Shown here: piece after piece, positions 17,413 to 25,561 of the stretch | Numbering within the stretch: position 1 is the first letter of the stretch | Layout: every line of letters begins with the position of its first letter | NCBI RefSeq assembly: GCF_001424025.1 | Contig: NZ_LMPZ01000002.1 | Location: 356,714 to 420,713 of the forward strand | DNA length: 64,000 bases | Origin: Brevundimonas sp. Leaf363 | GTDB lineage: Bacteria; Pseudomonadota; Alphaproteobacteria; Caulobacterales; Caulobacteraceae | Direction: 5' to 3' | Translations under genes and position numbers: made by a program | Notes under the pieces: generated by a model | What the model was told of the DNA's origin: nothing | The model's database searches: none | What the model saw: only the letters and a program-made list of their open reading frames with translations

Positions 17413-17933
17413 CGCTGACCCTCCGCGCGGCCGCCCCCGACGACGCGCTGGCCTTGCTGGCGCTGATCGAGGGCGCCTATCGCGGGGACAGCGCGCGGCG
17501 CGGCTGGACGCACGAAGCCGATCTGCTCGGCGGCCAGCGGACCGATCTGCAGGACCTGCGGGAAGTCATCGCCGACCCGAAGCGGGCGCTGCTGCTGGCC
17601 GAGGCCGACGGCGTGCCGTTCGCCTGCGTGCAACTGGTCGATCAGGGCAGCGGCGCCGCCTACCTCGGCATGCTGACGGTCGATCCGGCGCGACAGGGCG
17701 AGGGGCTGGGCCGCAAACTGCTGGCCGCCGCCGAGCCGGAGGCCGCCGCCCGCTTCGGCGCCGACCGGGTGCGGATGACGGTCATCCGTCAGCGGCCGGA
17801 GCTGATCGCCTGGTACGAACGGCGCGGCTATGCGCTGACCGGCGAGACCGCGCCCTTCCCCTTAGATGACCCGCGCTTCGGCCTGCCGAAACGGCAGGAC
17901 CTGGCGTTCTTGGTGCTGGAGAAGCGGCTTTAG
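17409..17933 (+). CDS. GNAT family N-acetyltransferase
   Basis: A 174-residue GCN5-related acetyltransferase. The acetyl-CoA loop is visible as LTVDPARQGEGLGRKLL (R-x-x-G-x-G/A pattern), followed by RMTVIRQRPELIAWYERRGY, a standard end to the fold. The start is most likely TTG at 17409, because the protein needs the LTLRAAAPDD N-terminal strand and no ATG or GTG precedes it in frame after the S46 stop. This gives a TTGA overlap (17409-17412) and coupling to the peptidase gene. The substrate amine is unknown. Confidence 0.85.
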   Translation: MTLTLRAAAPDDALALLALIEGAYRGDSARRGWTHEADLLGGQRTDLQDLREVIADPKRALLLAEADGVPFACVQLVDQGSGAAYLGMLTVDPARQGEGLGRKLLAAAEPEAAARFGADRVRMTVIRQRPELIAWYERRGYALTGETAPFPLDDPRFGLPKRQDLAFLVLEKRL

Positions 17934-17976
17934 GCGACTACGCCGATTCATCCCGCGCCTTACCCTCAACCATCGT

Positions 17977-18007
17977 CGTCATCCTCGGATCAAGTCCGAG
18001 GATGACG
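17977..18007. terminator. Perfect stem-loop between convergent genes
   Basis: CGTCATCCTCGGA (17977-17989) pairs with TCCGAGGATGACG (17995-18007) around the loop TCAAG. It lies between the convergent acetyltransferase and pgsA genes. The motif resembles a short palindrome common in intergenic DNA of alphaproteobacteria. It may act as a bidirectional terminator, though no U tract follows. Confidence 0.72.
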
Positions 18008-18026
18008 AAGCCTTTCAGATGCTGGC

Positions 18027-18659
18027 CTAGGCCTTCGCCGCCATCTGTTCGCGGGCCTTGGAGAAGTACTGCCAGCCGGTCCACAGCGTTACGATGGCGG
18101 CGACCCAGATCAGGATGTAAGCGAAGACCTGGAAGTCCGGCTGCCATTCCAGGGGCAGGCCGAACCCGTCCCACAGCAGGATCAGCTGAAGCGCGCCCAG
18201 GGCGATCATCTGCAGCGTCGTCTTCCACTTGGCCAACAGGGTCACGGGCAGATGAACCTTGCCCGAAGACGTCTCGCGCAGGGCTGAGACCGCGAACTCG
18301 CGGAACAGGATCAGGCCGCACGGAATGGCGATGAAGGTCACCGAGCCGCTGGTCAGCAGGCCCAGGATGGCGCCGGTCACCAGCACCTTGTCGGCGATGG
18401 GATCCAGGATGGCGCCCCACCGGGTGGTGGCGTTCCAGCGACGGGCCAGGAAACCGTCGACCCAGTCGGTCGACGCGGCGACGATGAAGATGATGAAGGC
18501 CACGCGGTACAGCGCGAACTGGTCATCGGGGCTCAGATAGTTCGACAGAATCGGCGTGCCGGTCACGCCGGCCAGGATCAGGAACATCACCACCCCGGCG
18601 GCCAGACGCACGCCGGTCAGGATGTTGGGGATCGGGTTGGTGTGGGGCGTGGCGCTCAT
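18027..18659 (-). CDS. pgsA: CDP-diacylglycerol--glycerol-3-phosphate 3-phosphatidyltransferase
   Basis: A 210-residue inner-membrane enzyme that makes phosphatidylglycerol-phosphate, the first committed step to PG and cardiolipin. The CDP-alcohol phosphatidyltransferase motif D-G-x2-A-R-x8-G-x3-D-x3-D is complete in DGFLARRWNATTRWGAILD plus PIAD. NIPNILTGVRL-type residues open the first helix, here IPNILTGVRL. The ATG at 18657-18659 has GAGGA upstream; an in-frame GTG 33 bases earlier is less likely. It lies downstream of carbonic anhydrase and uvrC on the same strand; uvrC-pgsA linkage is common in alphaproteobacteria. Confidence 0.95.
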   Translation of the reverse strand: MSATPHTNPIPNILTGVRLAAGVVMFLILAGVTGTPILSNYLSPDDQFALYRVAFIIFIVAASTDWVDGFLARRWNATTRWGAILDPIADKVLVTGAILGLLTSGSVTFIAIPCGLILFREFAVSALRETSSGKVHLPVTLLAKWKTTLQMIALGALQLILLWDGFGLPLEWQPDFQVFAYILIWVAAIVTLWTGWQYFSKAREQMAAKA

Positions 18660-18718
18660 CGGTTCGTCCTCATCGTGCGCCGGGTTTGGCACGGTTCGCC
18701 GGCTCTGGCGAGAAACCC

Positions 18719-19345
18719 TCAGGCGACCGGCTTGAACGCCTCGCCCCGGCCCAGAACGCGCAGCACCCCGTCCGCGATGCCGAAGTGCAGGCCGGTCAGC
18801 GCCAGACGGCCGTCCGCCTCCCGCTCGGCGATCCAGGGGAAGGAGCGCAGGTTGGTCAGGGACTGACGCACCACCGCCTCCTCAGCCGCCGATTCCGCCC
18901 GCTCGGGACCGGCCGCCTGGGCCGCCTCGCGGGCTATGGGCTGGGCCTGCTCGACCCAGGGCTGGACGAAGTCGCGGCAGCTGTCGGGCGAGCCCTTCAG
19001 CATGGCGGCGACGCCGCCGCAGCGGGCGTGGCCCATGACCACGATGCGCGAGACCTCCAGCACCTTGACCCCGAACTCGAGCGCCGCCGAGACGCCGTGC
19101 AGGCCGCCGTCGGGTTCATAGGGCGGGACCAGATTGGCCACGTTGCGCACAACGAACAGCTCGCCGGGCTTGGCGTCGAAGATGAGGGCCGGGTCGGCGC
19201 GGCTGTCGGAGCAGGCGACGATCAGGGTGTGCGGCTTCTGGCCCGCCTCGGCCAGGGTCTCGTATTCGGCGCGGGCGTCGGGCCAGCGCTCGATGCGAAA
19301 CCGGCGGTAGCCGTCGAACAGGAAGTCGGGGGCGCGATGAGGCAT
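18719..19345 (-). CDS. Beta-class carbonic anhydrase
   Basis: A 208-residue zinc enzyme interconverting CO2 and bicarbonate. The ligands are visible in ACSDSRADP (Cys and the Asp-Arg dyad) and in VMGHARCGG (His and Cys). Length and order match the bacterial beta class. The C-terminal part contains LHFGIADGVLRVL, a normal element. It is inserted between uvrC and pgsA, which are usually next to each other, with 59-bp and 41-bp gaps, so it may be co-transcribed with uvrC. Confidence 0.95.
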   Translation of the reverse strand: MPHRAPDFLFDGYRRFRIERWPDARAEYETLAEAGQKPHTLIVACSDSRADPALIFDAKPGELFVVRNVANLVPPYEPDGGLHGVSAALEFGVKVLEVSRIVVMGHARCGGVAAMLKGSPDSCRDFVQPWVEQAQPIAREAAQAAGPERAESAAEEAVVRQSLTNLRSFPWIAEREADGRLALTGLHFGIADGVLRVLGRGEAFKPVA

Positions 19346-19386
19346 GCGCGCCTTCTAGCCGCGCCACCCCCGTCGCGACAATCGTT

Positions 19387-21279
19387 TCAGGCCTTGTGGA
19401 AGAAGGCGTGGATGCGTTCGGCCAGCGGCTGGCTGACGCCCTGCACCTTGACCAGGTCGACCACGGAGGCGCGGCCGACGCCCTTGGCCGAGCCGAAGGC
19501 GTGCAGCAGGGCCTTCTTGCGGCCGGGGCCGATGCCCTCGATCTCGTCCAGCGGGTTCTTCTTGATGTCCATCGACCGGCGCGTGGCGTGGGCGCCGTTG
19601 GCGAAGCGGTGGGCCTCGTCGCGCAGCCGCTGGATGTAATACAGCGCCGGCGACTTTAGCGGCAGCATGAAGGGCGGCTTGCCGGGCACGAAAAACCGCT
19701 CCAGCCCCGCGTCGCGGTCGGGCCCCTTGGCCACGCCGACGGCCAGGATGTCGTCCAGCCCCAGATCGGCCAGCACCGCCTGCACCTCGGCCAGTTGTCC
19801 CGCGCCGCCGTCGATCAGCAGCAGGTCGGGACGTTCCGCGCCTTCCGCCTCTTCCTCCTCCTTGACCAGACGGCTGAAGCGGCGACGCATGACCTCGCGC
19901 ATCATGCCGTAGTCATCACCGGGCGCCAGGTCGGTGCTCTTGATGTTGAACTTGCGGTACTGGTTCTTGCGGAAGCCCTCAGGCCCGGCGACGACCATCC
20001 CTCCGACCGCGTTCGTCCCCTGGATATGGGCGTTGTCGTAGATTTCGATCCGCTCGGGCCGGCCGTCCAGACCGAAGGCCTCGCAGACGTCGTCCAGGAT
20101 TTTCCCTTGGGCCGAGCTCTCGGCCATGCGGCGACCCAGCGCCTCGCGGGCGTTGGTCAGGGCGTGATCGACCAGGGCCTTGCGGTCGCCGCGCTGGGGG
20201 CGGTCGATCGAGACAACGCGGCGCCCGTCGGTGATCTTGGCGCGCAGGGAGAAGGCCTCCTCCAGCAGCTCCTTCTCGAACGGAACGACGTTGGACAGGA
20301 TCTCGCGGGGGACGGGCTTGTCCTCATAGAACTGGCCCAGGAAGGCGGACAGGATCTCCGGGTCGGTGTCCGCCTTGTCCACGCGCGGGAAGTAGGCCCG
20401 GCCGCCCCAGTTCTGGCCGCCGCGATAGAAGAAGACCTGCACGCACGCCTGACCGCCCTCGGCGAACAGGGCGAAGACGTCGGCTTCGGCCACGCCCTCC
20501 GCACTGACGCTGTTCTCCATCGAGATGGCCGACAGGGCGCGGATGCGGTCGCGCACACGGGCAGCCTGTTCGAAGTCCATATCGTCGGACGCCGCCTGCA
20601 TGTCCTGCGACAGCCGGCCGATGACGGCGCGCGACTTGCCGCGCAGGAACTGTTCGGCCTCGTCGACCAGGGCGCCGTAGTCCTCCAGCGAGATCAAGCC
20701 AGTGCAGGGCGCCGAGCAGCGCTTGATCTGGTGCAGCATACAGGGGCGGGTGCGGGTCTCGTAGACGCTGTCCGAACAGGACCGCAGCAGGAAGGCCTTC
20801 TGCAGCGTCGTCAGGGTCCGGTTCACCGCCCAGGTCGAGGCGAAGGGGCCGAAATAGTCGCCTTGGGTCGTGTGGGCGCCGCGATGCTTGCGGACCTGCG
20901 GCGCGCGATGGTCCCGGCGGATCATCAGCTCGGCGAACGACTTGTCGTCGCGCAGCACCACGTTGAAGCGCGGCTTCAGCTTCTTGATGAAGTTCGATTC
21001 GAGCAGCAGCGCCTCGGTCTCGGACGCCGTGACCACCAGCTCCATCGAGCGGGTCAGCGAGACCATCAGACCGATGCGCTGGGTGTGGAACCGCCCCTGC
21101 GCGTACTGCAGGATGCGCTTCTTGATCGAGCGCGCCTTGCCGACATACAGGCACGACCCGTCCTCGCCGTACATGCGGTAGACGCCCGGCTTGTCGGGCG
21201 CGCGCCGCGCCTCGTCGCGGATCAGATCGGCGGCCTTGCGGCCCGAGGGGTTCGCCGGCTCCAGAACAGCTTCAGCCAT
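19387..21279 (-). CDS. uvrC: Excinuclease ABC subunit C
   Basis: A 630-residue dual-incision nuclease of nucleotide excision repair. The N-terminal GIY-YIG domain is clear (PGVYRMYGEDGSCLYVGKA), then a UVR motif near residue 225 (ASDDMDFEQAARVRDRI), the RNase H-like endonuclease domain (IEIYDNAHIQGTNAVGGMVV and LLIDGGAGQL), and C-terminal helix-hairpin-helix motifs (IEGIGPGRKKALL). Length is typical. uvrB lies in the same window about 37 kb away, so the two are not an operon. Confidence 0.97.
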   Translation of the reverse strand: MAEAVLEPANPSGRKAADLIRDEARRAPDKPGVYRMYGEDGSCLYVGKARSIKKRILQYAQGRFHTQRIGLMVSLTRSMELVVTASETEALLLESNFIKKLKPRFNVVLRDDKSFAELMIRRDHRAPQVRKHRGAHTTQGDYFGPFASTWAVNRTLTTLQKAFLLRSCSDSVYETRTRPCMLHQIKRCSAPCTGLISLEDYGALVDEAEQFLRGKSRAVIGRLSQDMQAASDDMDFEQAARVRDRIRALSAISMENSVSAEGVAEADVFALFAEGGQACVQVFFYRGGQNWGGRAYFPRVDKADTDPEILSAFLGQFYEDKPVPREILSNVVPFEKELLEEAFSLRAKITDGRRVVSIDRPQRGDRKALVDHALTNAREALGRRMAESSAQGKILDDVCEAFGLDGRPERIEIYDNAHIQGTNAVGGMVVAGPEGFRKNQYRKFNIKSTDLAPGDDYGMMREVMRRRFSRLVKEEEEAEGAERPDLLLIDGGAGQLAEVQAVLADLGLDDILAVGVAKGPDRDAGLERFFVPGKPPFMLPLKSPALYYIQRLRDEAHRFANGAHATRRSMDIKKNPLDEIEGIGPGRKKALLHAFGSAKGVGRASVVDLVKVQGVSQPLAERIHAFFHKA

Positions 21280-21294
21280 GACTGCGATATAGGG

Positions 21295-21741
21295 TCAGAA
21301 ACGGCGGACGAGGAGGACGCCGGCAATCACCAGGGCGACACCGGCCGCGCGGCCCAGCGAAAGCGGCTGCTGCGGCACGCCCAGGGCGCCGAAATGATCG
21401 AGAAACAGACTGATCAACAACTGGCCAGCCACCATCAGGGTTATGGTCAGGGCCACGCCAAGCCGAGGCACGGACCAGGCGGCGGCCACCACGAAGACGA
21501 CGCCGTATAGGCCGCCCATCCAGGCGTACCAGGGCAGGGCGCGCGTCGCCGCCCAGTCCGGCCGCGTCTGGAAGACCGCCGCCAGCACCGCCAGCGCCAG
21601 GGCCCCGACCGTGAACGACACAAAGGCGGCGTTGACCGGAGAGCCGACCGCCGTCGCCAGCCGCGCATTGGTCGGGGCCTGCATGGCGGTCGCGCCACCC
21701 GCGAGGATGATCAGGACGATGGGAAGAATCGACGGGTTCAT
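21295..21741 (-). CDS. DMT superfamily YdcZ-like (DUF606) membrane protein
   Basis: A 148-residue protein with five hydrophobic helices and little between them. It starts with ILPIVLIILAGGATAMQAPTNARLA and ends with GRAAGVALVIAGVLLVRR, as in the YdcZ/DUF606 family of half-size drug/metabolite transporters. Such proteins pair as dimers. It lies 9 bp after the NUDIX gene and 15 bp before uvrC on the same strand, so it may be part of their transcript. The substrate is unknown. Confidence 0.88.
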   Translation of the reverse strand: MNPSILPIVLIILAGGATAMQAPTNARLATAVGSPVNAAFVSFTVGALALAVLAAVFQTRPDWAATRALPWYAWMGGLYGVVFVVAAAWSVPRLGVALTITLMVAGQLLISLFLDHFGALGVPQQPLSLGRAAGVALVIAGVLLVRRF

Positions 21742-21750
21742 CCCGCCAGC

Positions 21751-22221
21751 CTACCAGACCGGATCGGGCGGCGCGCCGGTCAGCACCTCTCGGATTCGCC
21801 GCGCGCTGGCGGCGTTCATGTCGTCCGGCAGGGCCGCGGGATCGAACCATTCGGCGGCCTCGATCTCGCCGTGGCTGGTGCGCTCGCCCGGCTCGAACCG
21901 ATCGATGGCGAAGACCAGCACATGGTCGCCGGGAAAGAACCGCTCGTTGGAATGCACCGACAACAGGCGCGGCGCCGACAGGGCGACCAGCCCCGCCTCC
22001 TCGCGCAGTTCCCGCACCGCCGCGTCCTGCGTCGTCTCGCCCTTGTCCACCCCGCCGCCGGGCAACCACCAGCCGGCGAGATAGGTGTGCTTGACCAGCA
22101 GCACCCGTCCGGCCTCGTCGCGCACGAGCACGCGCACGCCGAGGGTCATGCCCCGCGTCGCGCGCGAGAATGCGAAGAACAGCGGGCGGGTGAAGGGCTC
22201 GATACGGCGGCGCCAGGTCAC
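21751..22221 (-). CDS. NUDIX hydrolase
   Basis: A 156-residue protein with a full Nudix box (G-x5-E-x7-REUxEExGU) in GGGVDKGETTQDAAVREL followed by REEAGLV. Such enzymes hydrolyse nucleoside diphosphates linked to another group. The preceding segment EPFTRPLFFAFSRATRGMTLG is shared with alphaproteobacterial relatives. The start is taken as GTG at 22219-22221, which overlaps the stop of the upstream membrane-protein gene as GTGA (22218-22221). The longer upstream frame belongs to that other gene's shadow. The substrate is not predictable. Confidence 0.88.
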   Translation of the reverse strand: MTWRRRIEPFTRPLFFAFSRATRGMTLGVRVLVRDEAGRVLLVKHTYLAGWWLPGGGVDKGETTQDAAVRELREEAGLVALSAPRLLSVHSNERFFPGDHVLVFAIDRFEPGERTSHGEIEAAEWFDPAALPDDMNAASARRIREVLTGAPPDPVW

Positions 22222-22916
22222 GATAAGGAAGAACCCGGGGATTTCGTCGAACCTCGGCTCTGTGCCGCAACCGTCTCCATGTGTCGCGCGGCAACAACGC
22301 TGATGCCGATGCCGAACGCCGAACTCACCACGCTCACCACACAGTTCCAAGCCAGGACGCTGGCGACCACCCATGTCGCCTTGGTTAGATCAGCGTCAGA
22401 GGTTGCCCTATCCATAGCTCCAAAAGCGAAGCTGGAGATTGCCAAAGGCCATCGCAGACCTTTAGTCGCGGCCCATGCGGCGCCGAGGCCGATCCAACGT
22501 CCGGCTCTGGCCTGTAGCAACGGCCAACCCGACAGGACGCCAAGCAGAAATGGCAATGCGAGCATGGCCGGGACCAGGAAGAGAAGCGCCCACCACTGAT
22601 GGCTTCGCACAGCCAAAATGAGGACGAGCAACAAGGCGCCCACAGGCGCGATCAGCAAGGTAGCGCCAGCGGCGTACCGCAGTACCCGCGGCAAGGTGGG
22701 TCGCTCGCCGGAAGCGGCGATTGAAATGGCGAAGTAGATGAAGGCAGCGCCAACAGTGGCGACGCCTAGAGCGATCCACTCAGGCGTGGATAGTGTGCGG
22801 CCAACAAACTGCTCGAACAGTGTCGCGGCCGCACTCATAGCAATGATGCAGGTCCATCCCCAGCGTGGGATGCCTCTGATCGCTAGGGACAAAGTCCGAA
22901 AGTAGTCGTGGAACAT
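22218..22916 (-). CDS. Hypothetical polytopic membrane protein, low GC
   Basis: A 232-residue protein with about six hydrophobic segments, starting MFHDYFRTLSLAIRG. I recognise no family. The ATG at 22914-22916 has a GGGGGGA ribosome-binding site. An upstream extension of 17 residues is rejected. Its codon use is much less GC-biased than its neighbours (for example 22381-22440 is close to half G+C), which suggests recent acquisition. It ends inside the GTG start of the NUDIX gene, so the two are translationally coupled. Confidence 0.75.
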   Translation of the reverse strand: MFHDYFRTLSLAIRGIPRWGWTCIIAMSAAATLFEQFVGRTLSTPEWIALGVATVGAAFIYFAISIAASGERPTLPRVLRYAAGATLLIAPVGALLLVLILAVRSHQWWALLFLVPAMLALPFLLGVLSGWPLLQARAGRWIGLGAAWAATKGLRWPLAISSFAFGAMDRATSDADLTKATWVVASVLAWNCVVSVVSSAFGIGISVVAARHMETVAAQSRGSTKSPGSSLS

Positions 22917-23007
22917 CGTTGAATCCCCCCTAGTTCGAACATGACGTGAGCGGCGAGTTTCGTCCACGCCGTCGCACGCCGGCCGGAGGGTCTGCTATGT
23001 CCACCCC

Positions 23008-23508
23008 ATGGCGGATAAATCGGACTACAGCCGCAGCCACGGCGGCGCCGCGCTAGGCGCTCGGCTGCGGCGGGCGTCGGAGCGGATCGATCGGGACGGG
23101 ACGCGGGTCTATGCGACGCGCGCCGTGCGGTTCGAGCAGCGCTGGTACGGCGTGCTGCGCCAGCTGGTGGAGCAGGGGCCGATGTCGGTGGGCGATGTGG
23201 CCGCCGTGCTGCGCATCACCCATGTCTCGGTCAGCGAGGCCAGCCGGTCGATGGAGAAGGCCGGGCTGATCGCCTCGGCGCCGTCGCCGCAGGACGGCCG
23301 GCGCCGCGTGCTAAGCCTGACCGGCAAGGGCCGGGCGCTGGTCGCGGAGCTGACGCCCCTGTGGGAAGCCTTCAACGACGCTGCGCGCGAGCTGAACGAC
23401 GAGGCGGGCGATCTGGTGAAGCTGCTGGACCGGCTGGACGACGCCCTGGATCGCCGCGCCCTCTATGACCGCATCCTCGATCGGCTGCCCAAGCCCGGCG
23501 GCGATTGA
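23008..23508 (+). CDS. MarR family transcriptional regulator
   Basis: A 166-residue winged-helix regulator. The HTH is at about residues 60-90 (GPMSVGDVAAVLRITHVSVSEASRSME), followed by the wing DGRRRVLSLTGKGRAL. The C-terminal helices would form the dimer interface. An 18-bp perfect palindrome (23513-23530) begins 4 bp after its stop and precedes the dipeptidase gene, making that gene a candidate target. The ligand is unknown. Confidence 0.92.
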   Translation: MADKSDYSRSHGGAALGARLRRASERIDRDGTRVYATRAVRFEQRWYGVLRQLVEQGPMSVGDVAAVLRITHVSVSEASRSMEKAGLIASAPSPQDGRRRVLSLTGKGRALVAELTPLWEAFNDAARELNDEAGDLVKLLDRLDDALDRRALYDRILDRLPKPGGD

Positions 23509-23512
23509 CAGA

Positions 23513-23530
23513 TATGTAGGCTCCTACATA
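23513..23530. promoter_or_regulatory. Palindromic candidate MarR operator
   Basis: TATGTAGG and CCTACATA are perfect 8-bp arms around CT. The site lies in the 51-bp gap between the marR stop and the dipeptidase start, so it could be the operator of the downstream gene. MarR dimers usually bind such short palindromes. Assignment to the adjacent MarR is an inference. Confidence 0.6.
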
Positions 23531-23559
23531 ATCGGTGCATCGCAGCCGTGGAGCGCACG

Positions 23560-24669
23560 ATGAAGCTGGACCGACGATCCGTCCTGGGCGGGATGGCGAT
23601 GCTGTCCGCCGCCGGTTGCGCAATCGTGCCGGCCGAGGATGCGGCTGTCCGCGCGCGGCGGCTCTATGCGCGGGCGACGGTCATCAACGGCAATCTGGTC
23701 GCGCCGCTGGACGATACCGGGCCGCTGGACGCCGAGACGGCGGCGCAGGTGCGCGCCTCGGGCCTGACGGCGGCCAAGGTCACCATCGGCGGACCGGGCA
23801 CGGAGACGCGGGCCGAGGTGCGCGAGTCCATCGCCGGCTACGCCAAGGCGGTTGAGATGAGCGACGGCCTCTATCGCAAGATCACCCGCGTCGCCGATAT
23901 CGATGCGGCCAAGGCGGCGGGGCAGATCGGCCTGATCTTCTCGTTCGAGGCCGCCGAAATGCTGGAGGGCGACCTGGACGCCATCGATGCCTTCCGCGCA
24001 CTCGACGTCATGGTCATGGGGCTGAGCTACAATCGGAACACGCCCTTCGCGTCGGGCGTCATGTCGAGCGAGCCGACCGGCCTGACGCCGCTGGGTCGCC
24101 AGGCGGTCGAGCGGATGAACGCGTGCGGCGTGACGCTGGACGTCAGTCACAGCGACGAGGCCTCCAGCCTGTCGGCCGTCGCGGCGTCGTCCAGGCCCGT
24201 GACCATCACCCACGCCGGCTGCGCCGCCGTGCACGCCCATCCGCGCAACAAGTCCGACCGGCTGATGAAGGCGCTGGCCGACAAGGGCGGGGTCATGGGC
24301 CTGTACGAACTGTCCTATCTGACCACGCCGGGCCAGCCGACGCTGGAGGTCTATATGGCCCACCTGCTGCACGCCCTGAGCGTCTGCGGCGAGGATCACG
24401 TCGGCATCGGCAGCGACGCGTTGCTGACCCCGTTCGACACCTCGCCCGAGAGCATGGCCCAGTGGGACGCGTCCATCGCGGCGCGTCGCGAGGCCGCGGT
24501 CGCGGCGCCCGGCGAGGGGCCGCCGCCCTTCGTTATCGGCCTGAACCAGCCAGACCGGATGGTTGTGATCGCCGAGGCCCTGATGAAGCGCGGCTATTCG
24601 GACCGGGCGGTGGAAAAGGTGCTGGGCCTGAACTTCCGCCGCGTCTTCGCCGAGACATGGCGCGTCTGA
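23560..24669 (+). CDS. Membrane dipeptidase (peptidase M19), Tat-exported lipoprotein
   Basis: A 369-residue renal-dipeptidase-like zinc peptidase. The N-terminus has a twin-arginine signal (LDRRSVLGG) and a lipobox (LSAAGC), so it is probably exported folded and lipid-anchored. Metal-site elements appear in order: INGNLVAPL (the usual H-x-D is changed here), a GLSYNRNTPFASG segment, DVSHSDEAS, PVTITHAGC and HVGIGSDALL. The first metal-binding H-x-D at about residue 45 reads NGN, which is unusual. The start at 23560 keeps the signal peptide short. Confidence 0.85.
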   Translation: MKLDRRSVLGGMAMLSAAGCAIVPAEDAAVRARRLYARATVINGNLVAPLDDTGPLDAETAAQVRASGLTAAKVTIGGPGTETRAEVRESIAGYAKAVEMSDGLYRKITRVADIDAAKAAGQIGLIFSFEAAEMLEGDLDAIDAFRALDVMVMGLSYNRNTPFASGVMSSEPTGLTPLGRQAVERMNACGVTLDVSHSDEASSLSAVAASSRPVTITHAGCAAVHAHPRNKSDRLMKALADKGGVMGLYELSYLTTPGQPTLEVYMAHLLHALSVCGEDHVGIGSDALLTPFDTSPESMAQWDASIAARREAAVAAPGEGPPPFVIGLNQPDRMVVIAEALMKRGYSDRAVEKVLGLNFRRVFAETWRV

Positions 24670-24725
24670 GCGCTTGAACCCGGCGGCCGGTCGCTCTAAT
24701 CGGGCGCCATATCAAGGAGCGACCC

Positions 24726-24806
24726 ATGCTGGCTCTCGGCGTCATCTTCGGCTTCATCGCCGTGCTTATGGCTATCAACTTCTTCGAGTTCGGCCGGGTT
24801 GACTGA
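24726..24806 (+). CDS. 26-residue single-helix membrane protein
   Basis: A tiny ORF of 26 codons: MLALGVIFGFIAVLMAIN, then FFEFGRVD. It is one transmembrane helix with a short charged cytoplasmic or periplasmic end. AAGGAG stands 6-7 bases before the ATG, a strong ribosome-binding site. Its last codons overlap the TTG start of the next gene by eight bases (24799-24806), suggesting translational coupling to the folM-like SDR. The strong RBS, the helix and the coupled position argue it is real; conservation was not tested. Confidence 0.62.
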   Translation: MLALGVIFGFIAVLMAINFFEFGRVD

Positions 24807-25557
24807 CCGGCCGGCACGCACCGGCGCGGCGCTCGTCACCGGCGGGGCGCGCCGGATCGGGCGCGCCATCTGCCTGAGGCTGGCCCAGGCCGGCTTCGAC
24901 ATCGCCATCCATCACCATGCGTCGGCCGATGAGGCCGAAGAACTGGCCGGGTTGATCCGCGCCATGGGGCGCCGCGCGGCCACCGTGTCGGCCGACCTGA
25001 CTGACGAGGCGTCGGTGAGGGGGCTGGTTCCGACGGCGGTTCGGGCTCTGCGGCCGCTGCAGGTTCTGGTCAACAACGCCTCCGTCTTCGAGGACGACCG
25101 CGTCGGCGCATTGGAGCGCGCGACCTGGGACAAGCATATCGAGACCAATCTGCGCGCACCCATCGTCCTGTCGGAGGCCTTTGCGGCCCAGGCCGGCGAC
25201 GGCGCCGCCATCGTCAATCTGCTGGACCAGCGGGTGCTGAAGCCGGATCCACGCTTCGTCTCCTACGCCCTGTCGCGGAACGGCCTGTGGTGGGCGACGC
25301 GGACTCTGGCCCAGGCTCTGGCGCCGAAGATTCGCGTCAACGGCGTCGGGCCCGGTCCGACGCTGCCCTCCATCCATCAAACGCAGGCCGACTTCGACGC
25401 GGAGGCGCAGGCCGTCCTGCTGCAGAAGCCCGGCCGTCCCGAAGCCGTGGCCGACGCCGTCGCCTGGCTGGTGGACGCGGACCTGGTGACGGGCCAGATG
25501 ATCGCCGTCGACGGCGGCCAGCACCTGGCCTGGCGCACGCCCGACATCGCGGAGTAG
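24799..25557 (+). CDS. SDR oxidoreductase, FolM/pteridine-reductase-like
   Basis: A 252-residue short-chain dehydrogenase. The NADPH motif is VTGGARRIGRA, with the extra basic residues of pteridine reductases (FolM/PTR1), then NNASVFEDD and a C-terminal DGGQHLAW. The neighbouring folB supports a role in folate or pterin metabolism, such as reduction of dihydro(mono)pterin. The catalytic Y-x3-K motif reads Y156-A-L-S-R160, with Arg in place of Lys. The start is TTG at 24799, in frame with TDRPARTGAAL and overlapping the small membrane ORF. It is followed by folB after 4 bp. Confidence 0.82.
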   Translation: MTDRPARTGAALVTGGARRIGRAICLRLAQAGFDIAIHHHASADEAEELAGLIRAMGRRAATVSADLTDEASVRGLVPTAVRALRPLQVLVNNASVFEDDRVGALERATWDKHIETNLRAPIVLSEAFAAQAGDGAAIVNLLDQRVLKPDPRFVSYALSRNGLWWATRTLAQALAPKIRVNGVGPGPTLPSIHQTQADFDAEAQAVLLQKPGRPEAVADAVAWLVDADLVTGQMIAVDGGQHLAWRTPDIAE

Positions 25558-25561
25558 CGAC

